Positions 40,129 to 47,724 of a stretch of 64,000 nt of DNA are shown piece after piece. The notes under the pieces were generated by a model, which saw only the letters and a list, made by a program, of their open reading frames with translations, did no database searches and had not been told where the DNA came from. The DNA comes from Bacteroidota bacterium (lineage in GTDB: Bacteria > Bacteroidota > Bacteroidia > Flavobacteriales > Flavobacteriaceae). Location of the stretch: contig JAIUNZ010000006.1 in NCBI GenBank assembly GCA_020161455.1, positions 62,001 through 126,000 on the forward strand, written 5' to 3'. The stretch's first letter is position 1; every line of letters starts with the position of its first letter. Made by a program: the position numbers and the translations under genes.

Positions 40129-41262
40129 ATGAAACTAGATAGAAAAGAAATACTAAAAGCATTAGAAACCATTACAATTGCCGGTGAAGGAAAAAATATG
40201 GTCGAAAGTGGCGCAGTTCAAAATGTAATCACTTTTGGAGATGAAGTAGTCGTTGATTTATTACTTTCAACTCCTGCAATGCACATAAAAAAACGAGCTG
40301 AAGACGATATCAAAAAATTAATTCACGAAAAATTTTCACCTGATGCAGTTGTGAAAGTCAATATTAAAGTCGAGGCAAAAGAAAATCCAAATGAAATTAA
40401 AGGAAAAGCAATTCCAGGAATTTCTAATATAATAGCTGTTGCTTCAGGAAAAGGCGGCGTTGGAAAATCAACAGTTACTGCAAATCTTGCCGTTACTTTA
40501 GCAAAAATGGGCTTTAAAGTAGGTGTTTTAGATGCTGATATTTACGGTCCAAGTATGCCTATCATGTTTGATGTTGAAAATGAAAAGCCAATTTCAATTG
40601 AAGTTGATGGAAAATCAAAAATGAAACCAATCGAAAGTTATGAAATCAAATTACTTTCAATAGGATTTTTTACTTCACCAAGTCAAGCCGTAATTTGGCG
40701 TGGACCAATGGCTTCAAAAGCGTTAAACCAAATGATTTTTGATGCAGCTTGGGGCGAATTAGATTTCATGTTAATTGATTTACCACCAGGAACAGGAGAT
40801 ATTCATTTATCAATAATGCAATCGTTGCCAATTACAGGAGCAGTTGTAGTTTCTACTCCACAAGCAGTAGCATTAGCCGACGCTAAAAAAGGAGTTTCAA
40901 TGTTCATGAGTGATGCTATAAATGTTCCAGTTTTAGGAATTATTGAAAACATGGCTTATTTCACTCCAGAAGAATTGCCAAACAACAAATATTATATTTT
41001 TGGAAAAGAAGGCGCAAAAAATCTTGCAGAAGATTTGAACGTTCGTTTTCTTGGCGAAGTTCCATTAGTACAAAGTATTCGCGAAGCTGGAGATTATGGT
41101 CGACCAGCCGCATTACAAACCGCTTCATCATTAGAAAAAGTATTTGAAGATATTGCAAGAAATGTTGTGGAAGAAACAGTAAGAAGAAATGAAGATTTAG
41201 CTCCAACTGAAGCAATCAAAATAACCACAATGGCAGGATGTTCTGCTGTAAAAGGAAAATAA
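40129..41262 (+). CDS. Mrp/NBP35-family ATP-binding protein (ApbC-like)
   Basis: A 377-residue P-loop ATPase implicated in Fe-S cluster carrying. Residues 1-95 form the MIP18/DUF59-like domain; the deviant Walker A GKGGVGKS is at 107-114; LIDLPPGTGD is at 216-224. The segment where many Mrp proteins have a CxxC cluster-binding motif reads MAYFTPEELPNNKYYIFG (275-292) with no Cys; the only Cys in this region of the protein is in the tail TTMAGCSAVKGK. It is followed one base later by an Nfu-type protein and then a ferredoxin reductase and a ferredoxin, consistent with Fe-S biogenesis. Confidence 0.92.
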   Translation: MKLDRKEILKALETITIAGEGKNMVESGAVQNVITFGDEVVVDLLLSTPAMHIKKRAEDDIKKLIHEKFSPDAVVKVNIKVEAKENPNEIKGKAIPGISNIIAVASGKGGVGKSTVTANLAVTLAKMGFKVGVLDADIYGPSMPIMFDVENEKPISIEVDGKSKMKPIESYEIKLLSIGFFTSPSQAVIWRGPMASKALNQMIFDAAWGELDFMLIDLPPGTGDIHLSIMQSLPITGAVVVSTPQAVALADAKKGVSMFMSDAINVPVLGIIENMAYFTPEELPNNKYYIFGKEGAKNLAEDLNVRFLGEVPLVQSIREAGDYGRPAALQTASSLEKVFEDIARNVVEETVRRNEDLAPTEAIKITTMAGCSAVKGK

Positions 41263-41263
41263 G

Positions 41264-41503
41264 ATGACAACAGAAGAATTGACTTTAAATATTGAAAAAG
41301 CATTAGACGAAATCAGGCCTTTTTTAAATTCTGATGGTGGCGACATCGAATTGGTTTCTATAGATGAAGATAAACATGTGAAAGTGCGACTTCAAGGTGC
41401 ATGTACTTCTTGCAGTTTGAGTATTAGTACTATGAAAGCTGGTGTAGAAACTACTATAAAAAAATACGCTCCACAAATTGAAACTGTAGAGAATATTGTT
41501 TAA
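41264..41503 (+). CDS. NifU-like (Nfu domain) Fe-S scaffold protein
   Basis: A 79-residue single Nfu domain. The cluster-binding CxxC is ACTSCSLSISTMKAGVE, with Cys47 and Cys50. LNSDGGDIELVSI near residue 21 is the normal N-terminal half of the domain. It assembles or passes 4Fe-4S clusters to target proteins. It begins one base after the Mrp stop, so both belong to one transcript. Confidence 0.92.
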   Translation: MTTEELTLNIEKALDEIRPFLNSDGGDIELVSIDEDKHVKVRLQGACTSCSLSISTMKAGVETTIKKYAPQIETVENIV

Positions 41504-41582
41504 TTGGCCATATGATAAAAGTCATTTGTAACGATAAAGAAACGTTGCATCTTTGTGGCTTTAAACCTTGTTACGACTAAAA

Positions 41583-42641
41583 ATGATAGAAACCGATATA
41601 CTAATAATCGGAGCTGGACCAACAGGACTCTTTGCTGTTTTTGAAGCTGGATTATTAAAACTTAAATGCCATATTATTGATGCTTTGCCACAACCTGGCG
41701 GACAATTGGCTGAATTATATCCCAAAAAACCAATTTTTGACATTCCCGGTTACCCAGAAGTTTTAGCCGGTGATTTAGTTGATAATTTGATGGAACAAAT
41801 CAAACAATTTCAACCTGGATTTACACTTGGTGAAACTGCTGAAACCATTACTAAATTAGAAGATGGAACTTTTGTTGTAACCACTAATGCTGGAACGCAA
41901 CATAAAGCAAAAGCTATAGCTATTGCTGGAGGTTTAGGAACATTTGAACCAAGAAAACCAATTCTTAAAGATTTAGAATTCTATGAAAAAGAAGATCGTG
42001 GTGTTGATTATTTTATAAAAGATCCCGAAAAATATAGAAATAAAAAGGTTGTTATTTCTGGTGGTGGCGATTCAGCATTAGATTGGAGTATTTTCCTTTC
42101 TAATGTTGCTTCCGAAGTTACTTTAGTGCATCGAAGAAATGAATTTCGTGGTGCTTTAGATTCTGTTGACAAAGTTCAAGAATTGAAAAGCGAAGGAAAA
42201 ATTAAACTAGTCACACCTGCTGAAGTTATTGGATTTAAAGGCTCCGAAAGAATAGAATCGGTTGACATAGAAGTTAATGGTGCAAGGATGAATGTTGAAA
42301 CTGATTATTTTATTCCTCTTTTTGGATTAACACCAAAATTGGGTGCGATTGCCAATTGGGGTTTAGAAATTGAAAAAAATGCAATCAAAGTAAACAACGC
42401 ATTAGATTATCAAACCAATATTGATGGAATTTATGCCATTGGCGATGTGAATATTTATCCCGGAAAATTAAAATTAATTCTTTGTGGTTTTCACGAAGCA
42501 ACATTGATGTGTCAAAGCGTATATCAAAGAATTAATCCTGGCAAGAAATATGTATTGAAATATACGACCGTTTCTGGCATTGACGGATTTGATGGAACTC
42601 GAAAAGAAGCCGAAAAAGCGGTTGTAAAAGCGATAGAATAG
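41583..42641 (+). CDS. Ferredoxin--NADP reductase, type 2 (TrxB-like)
   Basis: A 352-residue FAD- and NAD(P)-dependent oxidoreductase of the thioredoxin-reductase fold. The FAD motif is LIIGAGPTGLFAVFEAGLL near residue 6, then PQPGGQLAELYPKKPIFDIPGYP. The NAD(P) motif is VVISGGGDSALDWSIFL near residue 156. The final FAD motif is GIYAIGDVNIYPGKL. No redox-active CxxC is present, as in ferredoxin/flavodoxin reductases of the YumC type. The ATG giving MIETDILIIG is preferred over a TTG five codons earlier. The ferredoxin gene starts at the base after its stop, its probable partner. Confidence 0.88.
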   Translation: MIETDILIIGAGPTGLFAVFEAGLLKLKCHIIDALPQPGGQLAELYPKKPIFDIPGYPEVLAGDLVDNLMEQIKQFQPGFTLGETAETITKLEDGTFVVTTNAGTQHKAKAIAIAGGLGTFEPRKPILKDLEFYEKEDRGVDYFIKDPEKYRNKKVVISGGGDSALDWSIFLSNVASEVTLVHRRNEFRGALDSVDKVQELKSEGKIKLVTPAEVIGFKGSERIESVDIEVNGARMNVETDYFIPLFGLTPKLGAIANWGLEIEKNAIKVNNALDYQTNIDGIYAIGDVNIYPGKLKLILCGFHEATLMCQSVYQRINPGKKYVLKYTTVSGIDGFDGTRKEAEKAVVKAIE

Positions 42642-42974
42642 ATGCCACAAGACATAACCCTAAAAATCACTGACAGAAACGGACAACTTCACGAAGTTCT
42701 TGCTCCAACGGATATGAATTTAAACATCATGGAATTAATCCGTATGTATGAGTTGGCCGAAGAAGGAACAGTTGGAGTTTGTGGCGGAATGGCAATGTGT
42801 GCTTCGTGTCAATGTTACGTTTTAAACGATAAAATTTCTTTGGAACGCAATTCTGATGAAGAAGCCATGCTTTGGGAAGCCTATCATGTCAAAGACAATT
42901 CTCGTCTTGGTTGTCAAATTCCTATTACTGAAGATTTAGATGGTTTAGAAATTGAAATTGCACCTGAACAATAA
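42642..42974 (+). CDS. 2Fe-2S ferredoxin (adrenodoxin type)
   Basis: A 110-residue ferredoxin with the ligand set Cys47, Cys53, Cys56 and Cys91 (CGGMAMCASC, then LGCQI), the adrenodoxin/ISC pattern rather than the plant type. Such ferredoxins supply electrons during Fe-S cluster assembly or to monooxygenases; the neighbouring reductase and Mrp/Nfu genes favour the former. Confidence 0.92.
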   Translation: MPQDITLKITDRNGQLHEVLAPTDMNLNIMELIRMYELAEEGTVGVCGGMAMCASCQCYVLNDKISLERNSDEEAMLWEAYHVKDNSRLGCQIPITEDLDGLEIEIAPEQ

Positions 42975-43673
42975 TTACAAACCTAGTTTCATTTTTGCAA
43001 TTGGCAAAATTCGCTCTACAAATTTTGAATAAGCAAGTTCTGAAGGATGCAAACCGTCTGTAGCAACTAAGTTTGGTTGCGACAATCCTAATCTAGTAAT
43101 GTCTGTAATAGTAACAAAGGTAATATTATTTTCATTACAATAATTTTCGGCAAACGAATTATACAAATCTATTTCATTTGAAATTGTCATTGAGCCATTC
43201 CCAAAAGGAGTAAAAGCATAATCAGGAATAGAAATTATAATTACATTATTTTTATTTCCTTTTGCAAAAGTAATTGCCTGATTAACCAATTCTGGAAATT
43301 CTTGCTCGTATATACTAAACGGTTTGTTTTGATATTGATTGTTAACACCTATTAATAGTGTAACGAAGTCATAATTTGAGGATGGATTTGCAGTAGCAAT
43401 TGCATTTTTTAAATTAGTTGTCGTCCAACCAGTTTGAGCAATGATTTGAGTTGAAAAAGTGTCGTTAGAATCAATGTACTTCTTAATGCTATCTTGTAAT
43501 TGAATTGGAAAGCGACATTTTTCACAAACGCTTTGACCAATTGTGTAACTATCGCCAAGTGCAAAATAATTTATATTTTTCATTGTTGCAGAGTTGCTAA
43601 TAACTTTATTGTCGCTACTACAACTTACAATAATCAAACCGAGAATTAATAAAATAAATTTAGTTTTTCCCAT
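42975..43673 (-). CDS. SGNH/GDSL hydrolase lipoprotein
   Basis: A 232-residue esterase-like lipoprotein. The signal peptide ends in LIIVSC (Cys18). SGNH block I is FALGDSYTIGQ, with the catalytic Ser near residue 42; block III is TLLIGVNNQ near residue 107; block V is DGLHPSELAY near residue 209, giving the Asp-x-x-His pair. It is probably anchored in the outer or inner membrane and cleaves an ester or acetyl group. Its substrate is unknown. The stop touches the ferredoxin stop, without a gap. Confidence 0.85.
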   Translation of the reverse strand: MGKTKFILLILGLIIVSCSSDNKVISNSATMKNINYFALGDSYTIGQSVCEKCRFPIQLQDSIKKYIDSNDTFSTQIIAQTGWTTTNLKNAIATANPSSNYDFVTLLIGVNNQYQNKPFSIYEQEFPELVNQAITFAKGNKNNVIIISIPDYAFTPFGNGSMTISNEIDLYNSFAENYCNENNITFVTITDITRLGLSQPNLVATDGLHPSELAYSKFVERILPIAKMKLGL

Positions 43674-43749
43674 TTATATAATAGTGTTTTGTGTATTATT
43701 TATATACGAATTTAAATCCATTTTGGTTGTTAAAACTAACTGTAAAAGC

Positions 43750-43779
43750 AAAATGCTTCCCGTGAATGAGAAGCATTTT
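43750..43779 (-). terminator. Terminator downstream of glutaryl-CoA dehydrogenase
   Basis: AAAATGCTTC pairs with GAAGCATTTT around a 10-base loop. It lies about 75 bp past the stop of the acyl-CoA dehydrogenase and could also end read-through in the other direction. Confidence 0.6.
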
Positions 43780-43809
43780 ATAAATTTTTAATTTACTCCA
43801 TTTTAGAAG

Positions 43810-43837
43810 TGTCACTTCGACTGCGCTCAGTGTGACA
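43810..43837. repeat. Intergenic copy of the TTCGACTGCGCTCAG palindromic repeat
   Basis: TGTCACTTCGACTGCGCTCA, then GTGTGACA: the ends TGTCAC and GTGACA pair, as do ACTG and CAGT inside. It is the intergenic form of the repeat read in frame at 4412-4437 and 54319-54337. Confidence 0.65.
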
Positions 43838-43854
43838 TTTTAAAATTTGGAAAT

Positions 43855-45033
43855 TTACTTAAAAGCTGGAATTCCTGTAATGTCAGCACCAGTAATTAAT
43901 AAGTGAATATCATGCGTTCCTTCATACGTAATTACCGATTCTAAATTCATACTGTGTCGCATGATAGAATATTCACCTGTAATTCCCATTCCACCCAAGA
44001 TTTGACGCGCTTCGCGAGCAATATTTATCGCCATATCTACATTGTTTCTTTTTGCCATCGAAATTTGAGCCGTTGTGGCTTTTCCTTCGTTTCTTAAAAC
44101 TCCTAAACGCCAAGTTAACAGTTGCGCTTTGGTAATTTCGGTAATCATTTCGGCTAATTTTTTTTGTTGTAATTGAGTTCCAGCAATTGGTTTGTCAAAC
44201 TGAATTCGTTCTTTAGCATAACGTAAAGCCGTATCATAACAATCCATAGCGGCACCAATTGCACCCCAAGCAATTCCATATCTAGCTGAATCCAAACACA
44301 TCATTGGTGCACCAAGTCCAGATTTTCCTGGCAATAAGTTTTCTTTTGGAACTTTCACATTGTCAAAAATCAATTCGCCGGTTGCACTTGCACGAAGCGA
44401 CCATTTGTTATGCGTTTCCGGAGTAGTAAATCCTTCCATACCGCGTTCTACAATCAATCCGTGAATTCTTCCTTCCTCATTTTTTGCCCAAACTACTGCA
44501 ACATCGGCAAATGGCGCATTCGAAATCCACATTTTGGCACCATTCAACAGATAATGATCGCCCATGTCTTTAAAATTTGTAGTCATTCCACTTGGATTTG
44601 AACCATGATCGGGTTCAGTTAATCCAAAACAACCCATAAATTCACCTGTAGCCAATTTTGGTAAGTATTTCATGCGTTGTTCTTCGGTTCCAAATTTCCA
44701 AATAGGATACATCACTAAAGATGATTGAACAGACGAAGTAGAACGAACACCAGAATCACCACGTTCAATCTCTTGCATAATCAAACCATATGAAATTTGG
44801 TCTAAACCTGCACCGCCATATTCTTCAGGAATGTAAGGACCAAAGCCGCCAATTTCGCCCAAGCCTTTGATGATTTGTTTCGGAAATTCTGCACGCTGCG
44901 CATAATCTTCAATAATTGGCGAAACTTCTTTTTTTACCCAAGCACGAGCAGAATCTCGAACCAGTTTGTGTTCTTCAGTTAATAAATCGTCAAGTAAATA
45001 ATAATCTGGCGATTGAAATAAATCTGGTTTCAT
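43855..45033 (-). CDS. gcdH: Acyl-CoA dehydrogenase, glutaryl-CoA dehydrogenase type
   Basis: A 392-residue flavoenzyme close to glutaryl-CoA dehydrogenase, which oxidises and decarboxylates glutaryl-CoA to crotonyl-CoA in lysine and tryptophan breakdown. Supporting motifs are FGLTEPDHGSNPSGM, GAKMWISNAPFADVAVVWAKNEEG, RASATGELIFDNVKVPKENLLPG, SARYGIAWGAIGAAMDCYDTALRYAKERIQF and the C-terminal VITYEGTHDIHLLI, containing the catalytic-base Glu region. Length is normal. Other acyl-CoA dehydrogenases are possible, but the RYGIAWGA and FGLTEPDHGSNP patterns favour GcdH. The gene stands alone. Confidence 0.85.
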   Translation of the reverse strand: MKPDLFQSPDYYLLDDLLTEEHKLVRDSARAWVKKEVSPIIEDYAQRAEFPKQIIKGLGEIGGFGPYIPEEYGGAGLDQISYGLIMQEIERGDSGVRSTSSVQSSLVMYPIWKFGTEEQRMKYLPKLATGEFMGCFGLTEPDHGSNPSGMTTNFKDMGDHYLLNGAKMWISNAPFADVAVVWAKNEEGRIHGLIVERGMEGFTTPETHNKWSLRASATGELIFDNVKVPKENLLPGKSGLGAPMMCLDSARYGIAWGAIGAAMDCYDTALRYAKERIQFDKPIAGTQLQQKKLAEMITEITKAQLLTWRLGVLRNEGKATTAQISMAKRNNVDMAINIAREARQILGGMGITGEYSIMRHSMNLESVITYEGTHDIHLLITGADITGIPAFK

Positions 45034-45132
45034 AAAATATAGGTTGTATTATGTAAAATTGTAATCACGAAAACGTTTGCAAAGCTACATAATCTTAATT
45101 AATTTTCAGTTTAACAAGTGTTATAATTTTTA

Positions 45133-45211
45133 GGAGCTTTTTCCAGCTGTACACTATATCTTTTTTAATTTTATGAAAAATTAAAAAAGGATGCCGTTCC
45201 CATCTGGGCTA
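45133..45211. repeat. Flavobacterium-type intergenic repeat with A/T hairpin
   Basis: Begins GGAGCTTTTTCCAGCTGTAC, has a perfect 13-bp stem in the middle (CTTTTTTAATTTT, loop ATGA, AAAATTAAAAAAG) and ends GGATGCCGTTCCCATCTGGG, then CTA. I recall very similar intergenic sequences in other Flavobacterium genomes, including the GGAGC and GGATGCCG blocks; this could not be checked here. Confidence 0.55.
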
Positions 45212-45214
45212 GTA

Positions 45215-45922
45215 TTACATCTTCAAATAAAACTCTTTTGTAAGATTGATATAATCATCCGTATATTCATGACGATTGATTTCGATAACCAATTCATCAG
45301 CTTCTAAAACAGAAAGTTCATAGCGTTTAAAAGCCAATAAGCTTCTAACAACTAGAGTGTTATGTGTTCCTTTTACACGAGTAACTTTCACAGGAAAAAG
45401 TTCCACTTCGGCACACAAATCAATAAATCGTTCTTCTTCTTTAAAAGGAATAATCACAGCAAAAATGCCGTTTTCAGACAATAATAAATTGGCAGCTTCT
45501 ACTAATTCTTCAAATGGCAAAGCATCTTGGAATCTAGCTAAATCTCTTTGAGAATTATCAGTTTTGAAATCTTCCGAATAAAAAGGTGGATTTGAAATAA
45601 TAATGTCATATTCTTCTTCAGGTTCGGCAACAAATTCATCTAATCCTGCATGAAAACAAAACAATCTATCACTCCAAGGTGAATTCTCGAAATTTTCCAC
45701 ACATTGTTCGTATGCGTTTTCATCAATTTCAATAGCATCAATTTGTTCCGCATTACTTCTTTGTGCCAACATCAAAGATAAAATTCCGGTTCCAGCACCA
45801 ATATCTAAAATCGAAAACGGATTGTTATCAACCGGACACCAAGCACCAAGCAAAACACTATCTGTGCCTACTTTCATAGCGCATTGATCTTGTTGAACGG
45901 TAAATTTTTTAAATGAAAACAT
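45215..45922 (-). CDS. tRNA1(Val) (adenine(37)-N6)-methyltransferase-like protein
   Basis: A 235-residue SAM-dependent N6-adenine methyltransferase of the TrmN6/YfiC type. The SAM motif is ILDIGAGTGILSLMLAQRS near residue 40; the catalytic NPPF motif appears as YDIIISNPPFYSEDFKT near residue 110. The N-terminal FSFKKFTVQQDQCAMKVGTDSVLLGAW is the family's tRNA-interaction start. In E. coli the enzyme modifies A37 of tRNA-Val. The upstream sequence contains a dispersed TTGGAATTT repeat that ends 7 bp before this ATG. Confidence 0.85.
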   Translation of the reverse strand: MFSFKKFTVQQDQCAMKVGTDSVLLGAWCPVDNNPFSILDIGAGTGILSLMLAQRSNAEQIDAIEIDENAYEQCVENFENSPWSDRLFCFHAGLDEFVAEPEEEYDIIISNPPFYSEDFKTDNSQRDLARFQDALPFEELVEAANLLLSENGIFAVIIPFKEEERFIDLCAEVELFPVKVTRVKGTHNTLVVRSLLAFKRYELSVLEADELVIEINRHEYTDDYINLTKEFYLKM

Positions 45923-45929
45923 AGTGATT

Positions 45930-45962
45930 AAATTCCAATATTTTAAATTCCAAATTCCAATT
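45930..45962 (-). repeat. TTGGAATTT dispersed repeat, left of the S23 pseudogene
   Basis: On the minus strand it reads AATTGGAATTTGGAATTTAA, then AATATTGGAATTT. It is inverted relative to the copy at 46364-46395, so the two enclose the broken S23 gene. It also lies 7 bp before the tRNA methyltransferase start. Confidence 0.65.
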
Positions 45963-45977
45963 AGGTTGAATAACGAA

Positions 45978-46325
45978 TTAGGAACTTTTCGTAATAATTG
46001 ATGATAATATCTTTCTTAACTTTTCAGATTCAATTATTAATAAACTAGAAACTTCATTTAATTCAGGATTTAATTCTTGTAATAATCCTAGCCAATATTT
46101 TGATTCTTTAGCTTCTTTTCTTTAAATTTTAACTCTGAATAAAAAATCCTTATCACCTAATTTTTCATTAGCTTCAATATAATTGGCACCAACCGAACCA
46201 GAGGAACGAACCAATTGTTTACCATCTTCAAGGTTTGAAATTGTTTTTGGAAGTTTTTGAACATAAATCCTACATTCTTTAGCAAACAAAAAAGTTCTTT
46301 CCTCTAAATCAAATGGTTTATTCAT
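45978..46325 (-). pseudogene. S23/four-helix bundle protein gene with in-frame stop
   Basis: The frame begins MNKPFDLEERTFLFAKECRI and ends at FRVKI with TAA. The codons that follow continue without frameshift as RKEAKESKYWLGLLQEL, then ...EVSSLLIIESEKLRKILSSII, the normal C-terminal half of the S23 four-helix bundle family (about 115 residues). So the gene is broken by one nonsense codon rather than by a frameshift; a single substitution in a TCA, TTA, AAA, CAA, GAA or similar codon would restore it. The family is known from intervening sequences in 23S rRNA genes. It is flanked by inverted TTGGAATTT repeats. Whether the stop is real needs read evidence. Confidence 0.8.
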
Positions 46326-46363
46326 AAACTTTAAAATTTAAAATATCAGAATTACTTTTGAAC

Positions 46364-46395
46364 TTTGGATTTTGGAATTTAAAATTTTGGAATTT
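46364..46395 (+). repeat. TTGGAATTT dispersed repeat, right of the S23 pseudogene
   Basis: TTTGGATTTTGGAATTTAAA, then ATTTTGGAATTT. Nearly the mirror copy of 45930-45962; it runs towards the 3' end of rimM, and does not precede a start codon. Confidence 0.65.
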
Positions 46396-46397
46396 TT

Positions 46398-46922
46398 TTA
46401 CAAGTACATTTCGATCAAACCTTCTGGCAAATCCATTACCACTTTTTTGTTTTTTCTATCAATTTCAAGTAAAAAGTGGTCAATCATTGGTATTAAAATC
46501 TCAACTCCATTGTTTAAAACTTCAAAAAGAGGTTGTGCAGTTGTGTCATTAATAGAAACAATTTCACCAACAATTCCAAGTCGTTTGTCTTCAATTTTAA
46601 AACCTATAACTTCGTGAAAATAAAATTTGTTACCTTCAAGTTTTGGCAACATGGTAAGAGGCAAATATATTTCACAACCCAAAATGGAATCGGCTTCTTC
46701 TTCTGAATCTACTTCTTCAAATTTAACTCTTAGAAAGTCATTTTTATGTAGTGAACTATTTTCAATAAAAAATGGAATCAAATTCTTGTTCATTTCAACA
46801 AGAACCGATTCCAAATTTTCATATAACTCTGGCTCGTCAGTATCTAAATACAATAAGACTTCGCCTTTGAAACTAAATTTTTTTGCAATTTTACCTAAAT
46901 AGAAACACTCTTTTTTATGCAT
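46398..46922 (-). CDS. rimM: Ribosome maturation factor RimM
   Basis: A 174-residue 30S maturation factor. The N-terminal beta-barrel has the motif CFYLGKIAKKFSFKGEVLLYLDTD near residue 5; the second domain has YFHEVIGFKIEDKRLGIVGEIVSI, followed by LIPMIDHFLLEIDRKNKKVVMDLPEGLIEMY, a classic C-terminal RimM end. RimM binds S19 and aids 16S processing. It follows the S16 gene by 14 bp, the usual rpsP-rimM order. Confidence 0.93.
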   Translation of the reverse strand: MHKKECFYLGKIAKKFSFKGEVLLYLDTDEPELYENLESVLVEMNKNLIPFFIENSSLHKNDFLRVKFEEVDSEEEADSILGCEIYLPLTMLPKLEGNKFYFHEVIGFKIEDKRLGIVGEIVSINDTTAQPLFEVLNNGVEILIPMIDHFLLEIDRKNKKVVMDLPEGLIEMYL

Positions 46923-46936
46923 AATTGCTCAAAAAA

Positions 46937-47530
46937 TTATGCTTCTTTTTCTTCGTTGTTTTCTTCTGCAACTGGAGTTTCCTCAACAGCTGGAGCTTCT
47001 TCCGCAACAACTTCTGCTACTGGAGCATCTTCAACCGAAATCGCTTCTTCTGCAACAACTTCTTCTGTAGTTTCTTCTGCAACTTCTACTGCTTTTGCAG
47101 CACGTTTCTCATTAGCTTCTTTTTCGGCTTTTAAAGCTTTTGCTTTCGCTTCATCTTTAGCTTTTGACAAACCATCTTTCTTTGAGTCAACTTTTCCAGA
47201 TTTTGCCTCTAACCATTGGGTTAATTTTGCATCTGCCTGCTCTTGTGTTAAAGCACCTTTACGAACACCTCCGTCTAAGTGATGTTTCATTAAAGCACCT
47301 TTATAAGAAAGTATTGCTCTTGCAGTATCCGTAGGTTGAGCACCATTGTGTAACCATTGAACTGCACCATCAACATTCAAATCAATTGTTGCTGGGTTTG
47401 TGTTTGGATTATAAGTTCCTAGTTTTTCTAAGAATTTACCATCTCTTTTTGAACGTGCATCTGCTGCTACGATCCAGTAAAAAGGTTTCCCTTTTTTTCC
47501 GTGTCTTTGTAATCTAATTTTTACTGACAT
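46937..47530 (-). CDS. rpsP: 30S ribosomal protein S16 with long acidic tail
   Basis: A 197-residue protein. Residues 1-80 are a normal S16 (VKIRLQRHGKKGKPFYWIVAADARSKRDGKFLEKLGTYNP). Residues about 85-197 form an extension: first a Lys/Ala-rich helical region (ALTQEQADAKLTQWLEAK, then KAKALKAEKEANEKRAAKAVE), then a Glu/Ala/Val-rich tail of repeated VAEE words. Most S16 proteins end near residue 90; extended forms are known in Flavobacteriia. A textbook promoter (TTG-N19-TATCTTTG) lies upstream. The promoter, S16 and rimM form a ribosomal operon. Confidence 0.94.
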   Translation of the reverse strand: MSVKIRLQRHGKKGKPFYWIVAADARSKRDGKFLEKLGTYNPNTNPATIDLNVDGAVQWLHNGAQPTDTARAILSYKGALMKHHLDGGVRKGALTQEQADAKLTQWLEAKSGKVDSKKDGLSKAKDEAKAKALKAEKEANEKRAAKAVEVAEETTEEVVAEEAISVEDAPVAEVVAEEAPAVEETPVAEENNEEKEA

Positions 47531-47579
47531 AATCTATTTTGATTAATTTGAGGTACTCGACCTCGGTTATTTAAGGGCG

Positions 47580-47609
47580 CAAAGATAGTTTTTTTTCATA
47601 TAATCGCAA
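47580..47609 (-). promoter_or_regulatory. Promoter of the rpsP-rimM operon
   Basis: On the minus strand it reads TTG, 19 bp, TATCTTTG, an exact match to the Bacteroidetes -33/-7 consensus. It lies about 50 bp before the rpsP start codon. Confidence 0.8.
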
Positions 47610-47700
47610 CAATTTCAACTACTAATTAATTTCTTTTTCTAAAATTCATACAAAAACTGTTATTTTTTCAAATAAGTTTATGCTAATTCTATTAAAAAGT

Positions 47701-47708
47701 TATTTTTG
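47701..47708 (+). promoter_or_regulatory. -7 element for the DUF6252-like lipoprotein gene
   Basis: TATTTTTG matches TAnnTTTG, ending 17 bp before the ATG pair at 47725/47728. Confidence 0.45.
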
Positions 47709-47724
47709 TAAAGTAAAAATTAAA

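Noticed and set aside
46122-46124. Programmed recoding (pyrrolysine or selenocysteine) in the S23 frame
   Set aside because: The codon is TAA, not TAG or TGA, and no recoding structure is visible; a nonsense mutation is simpler.
46917-47282. Long plus-strand reading frame opposite rpsP
   Set aside because: It comes from the Ala/Glu/Lys-rich tail read in antisense; it is Ser/Ala/Phe-rich with no signal, domain or promoter.
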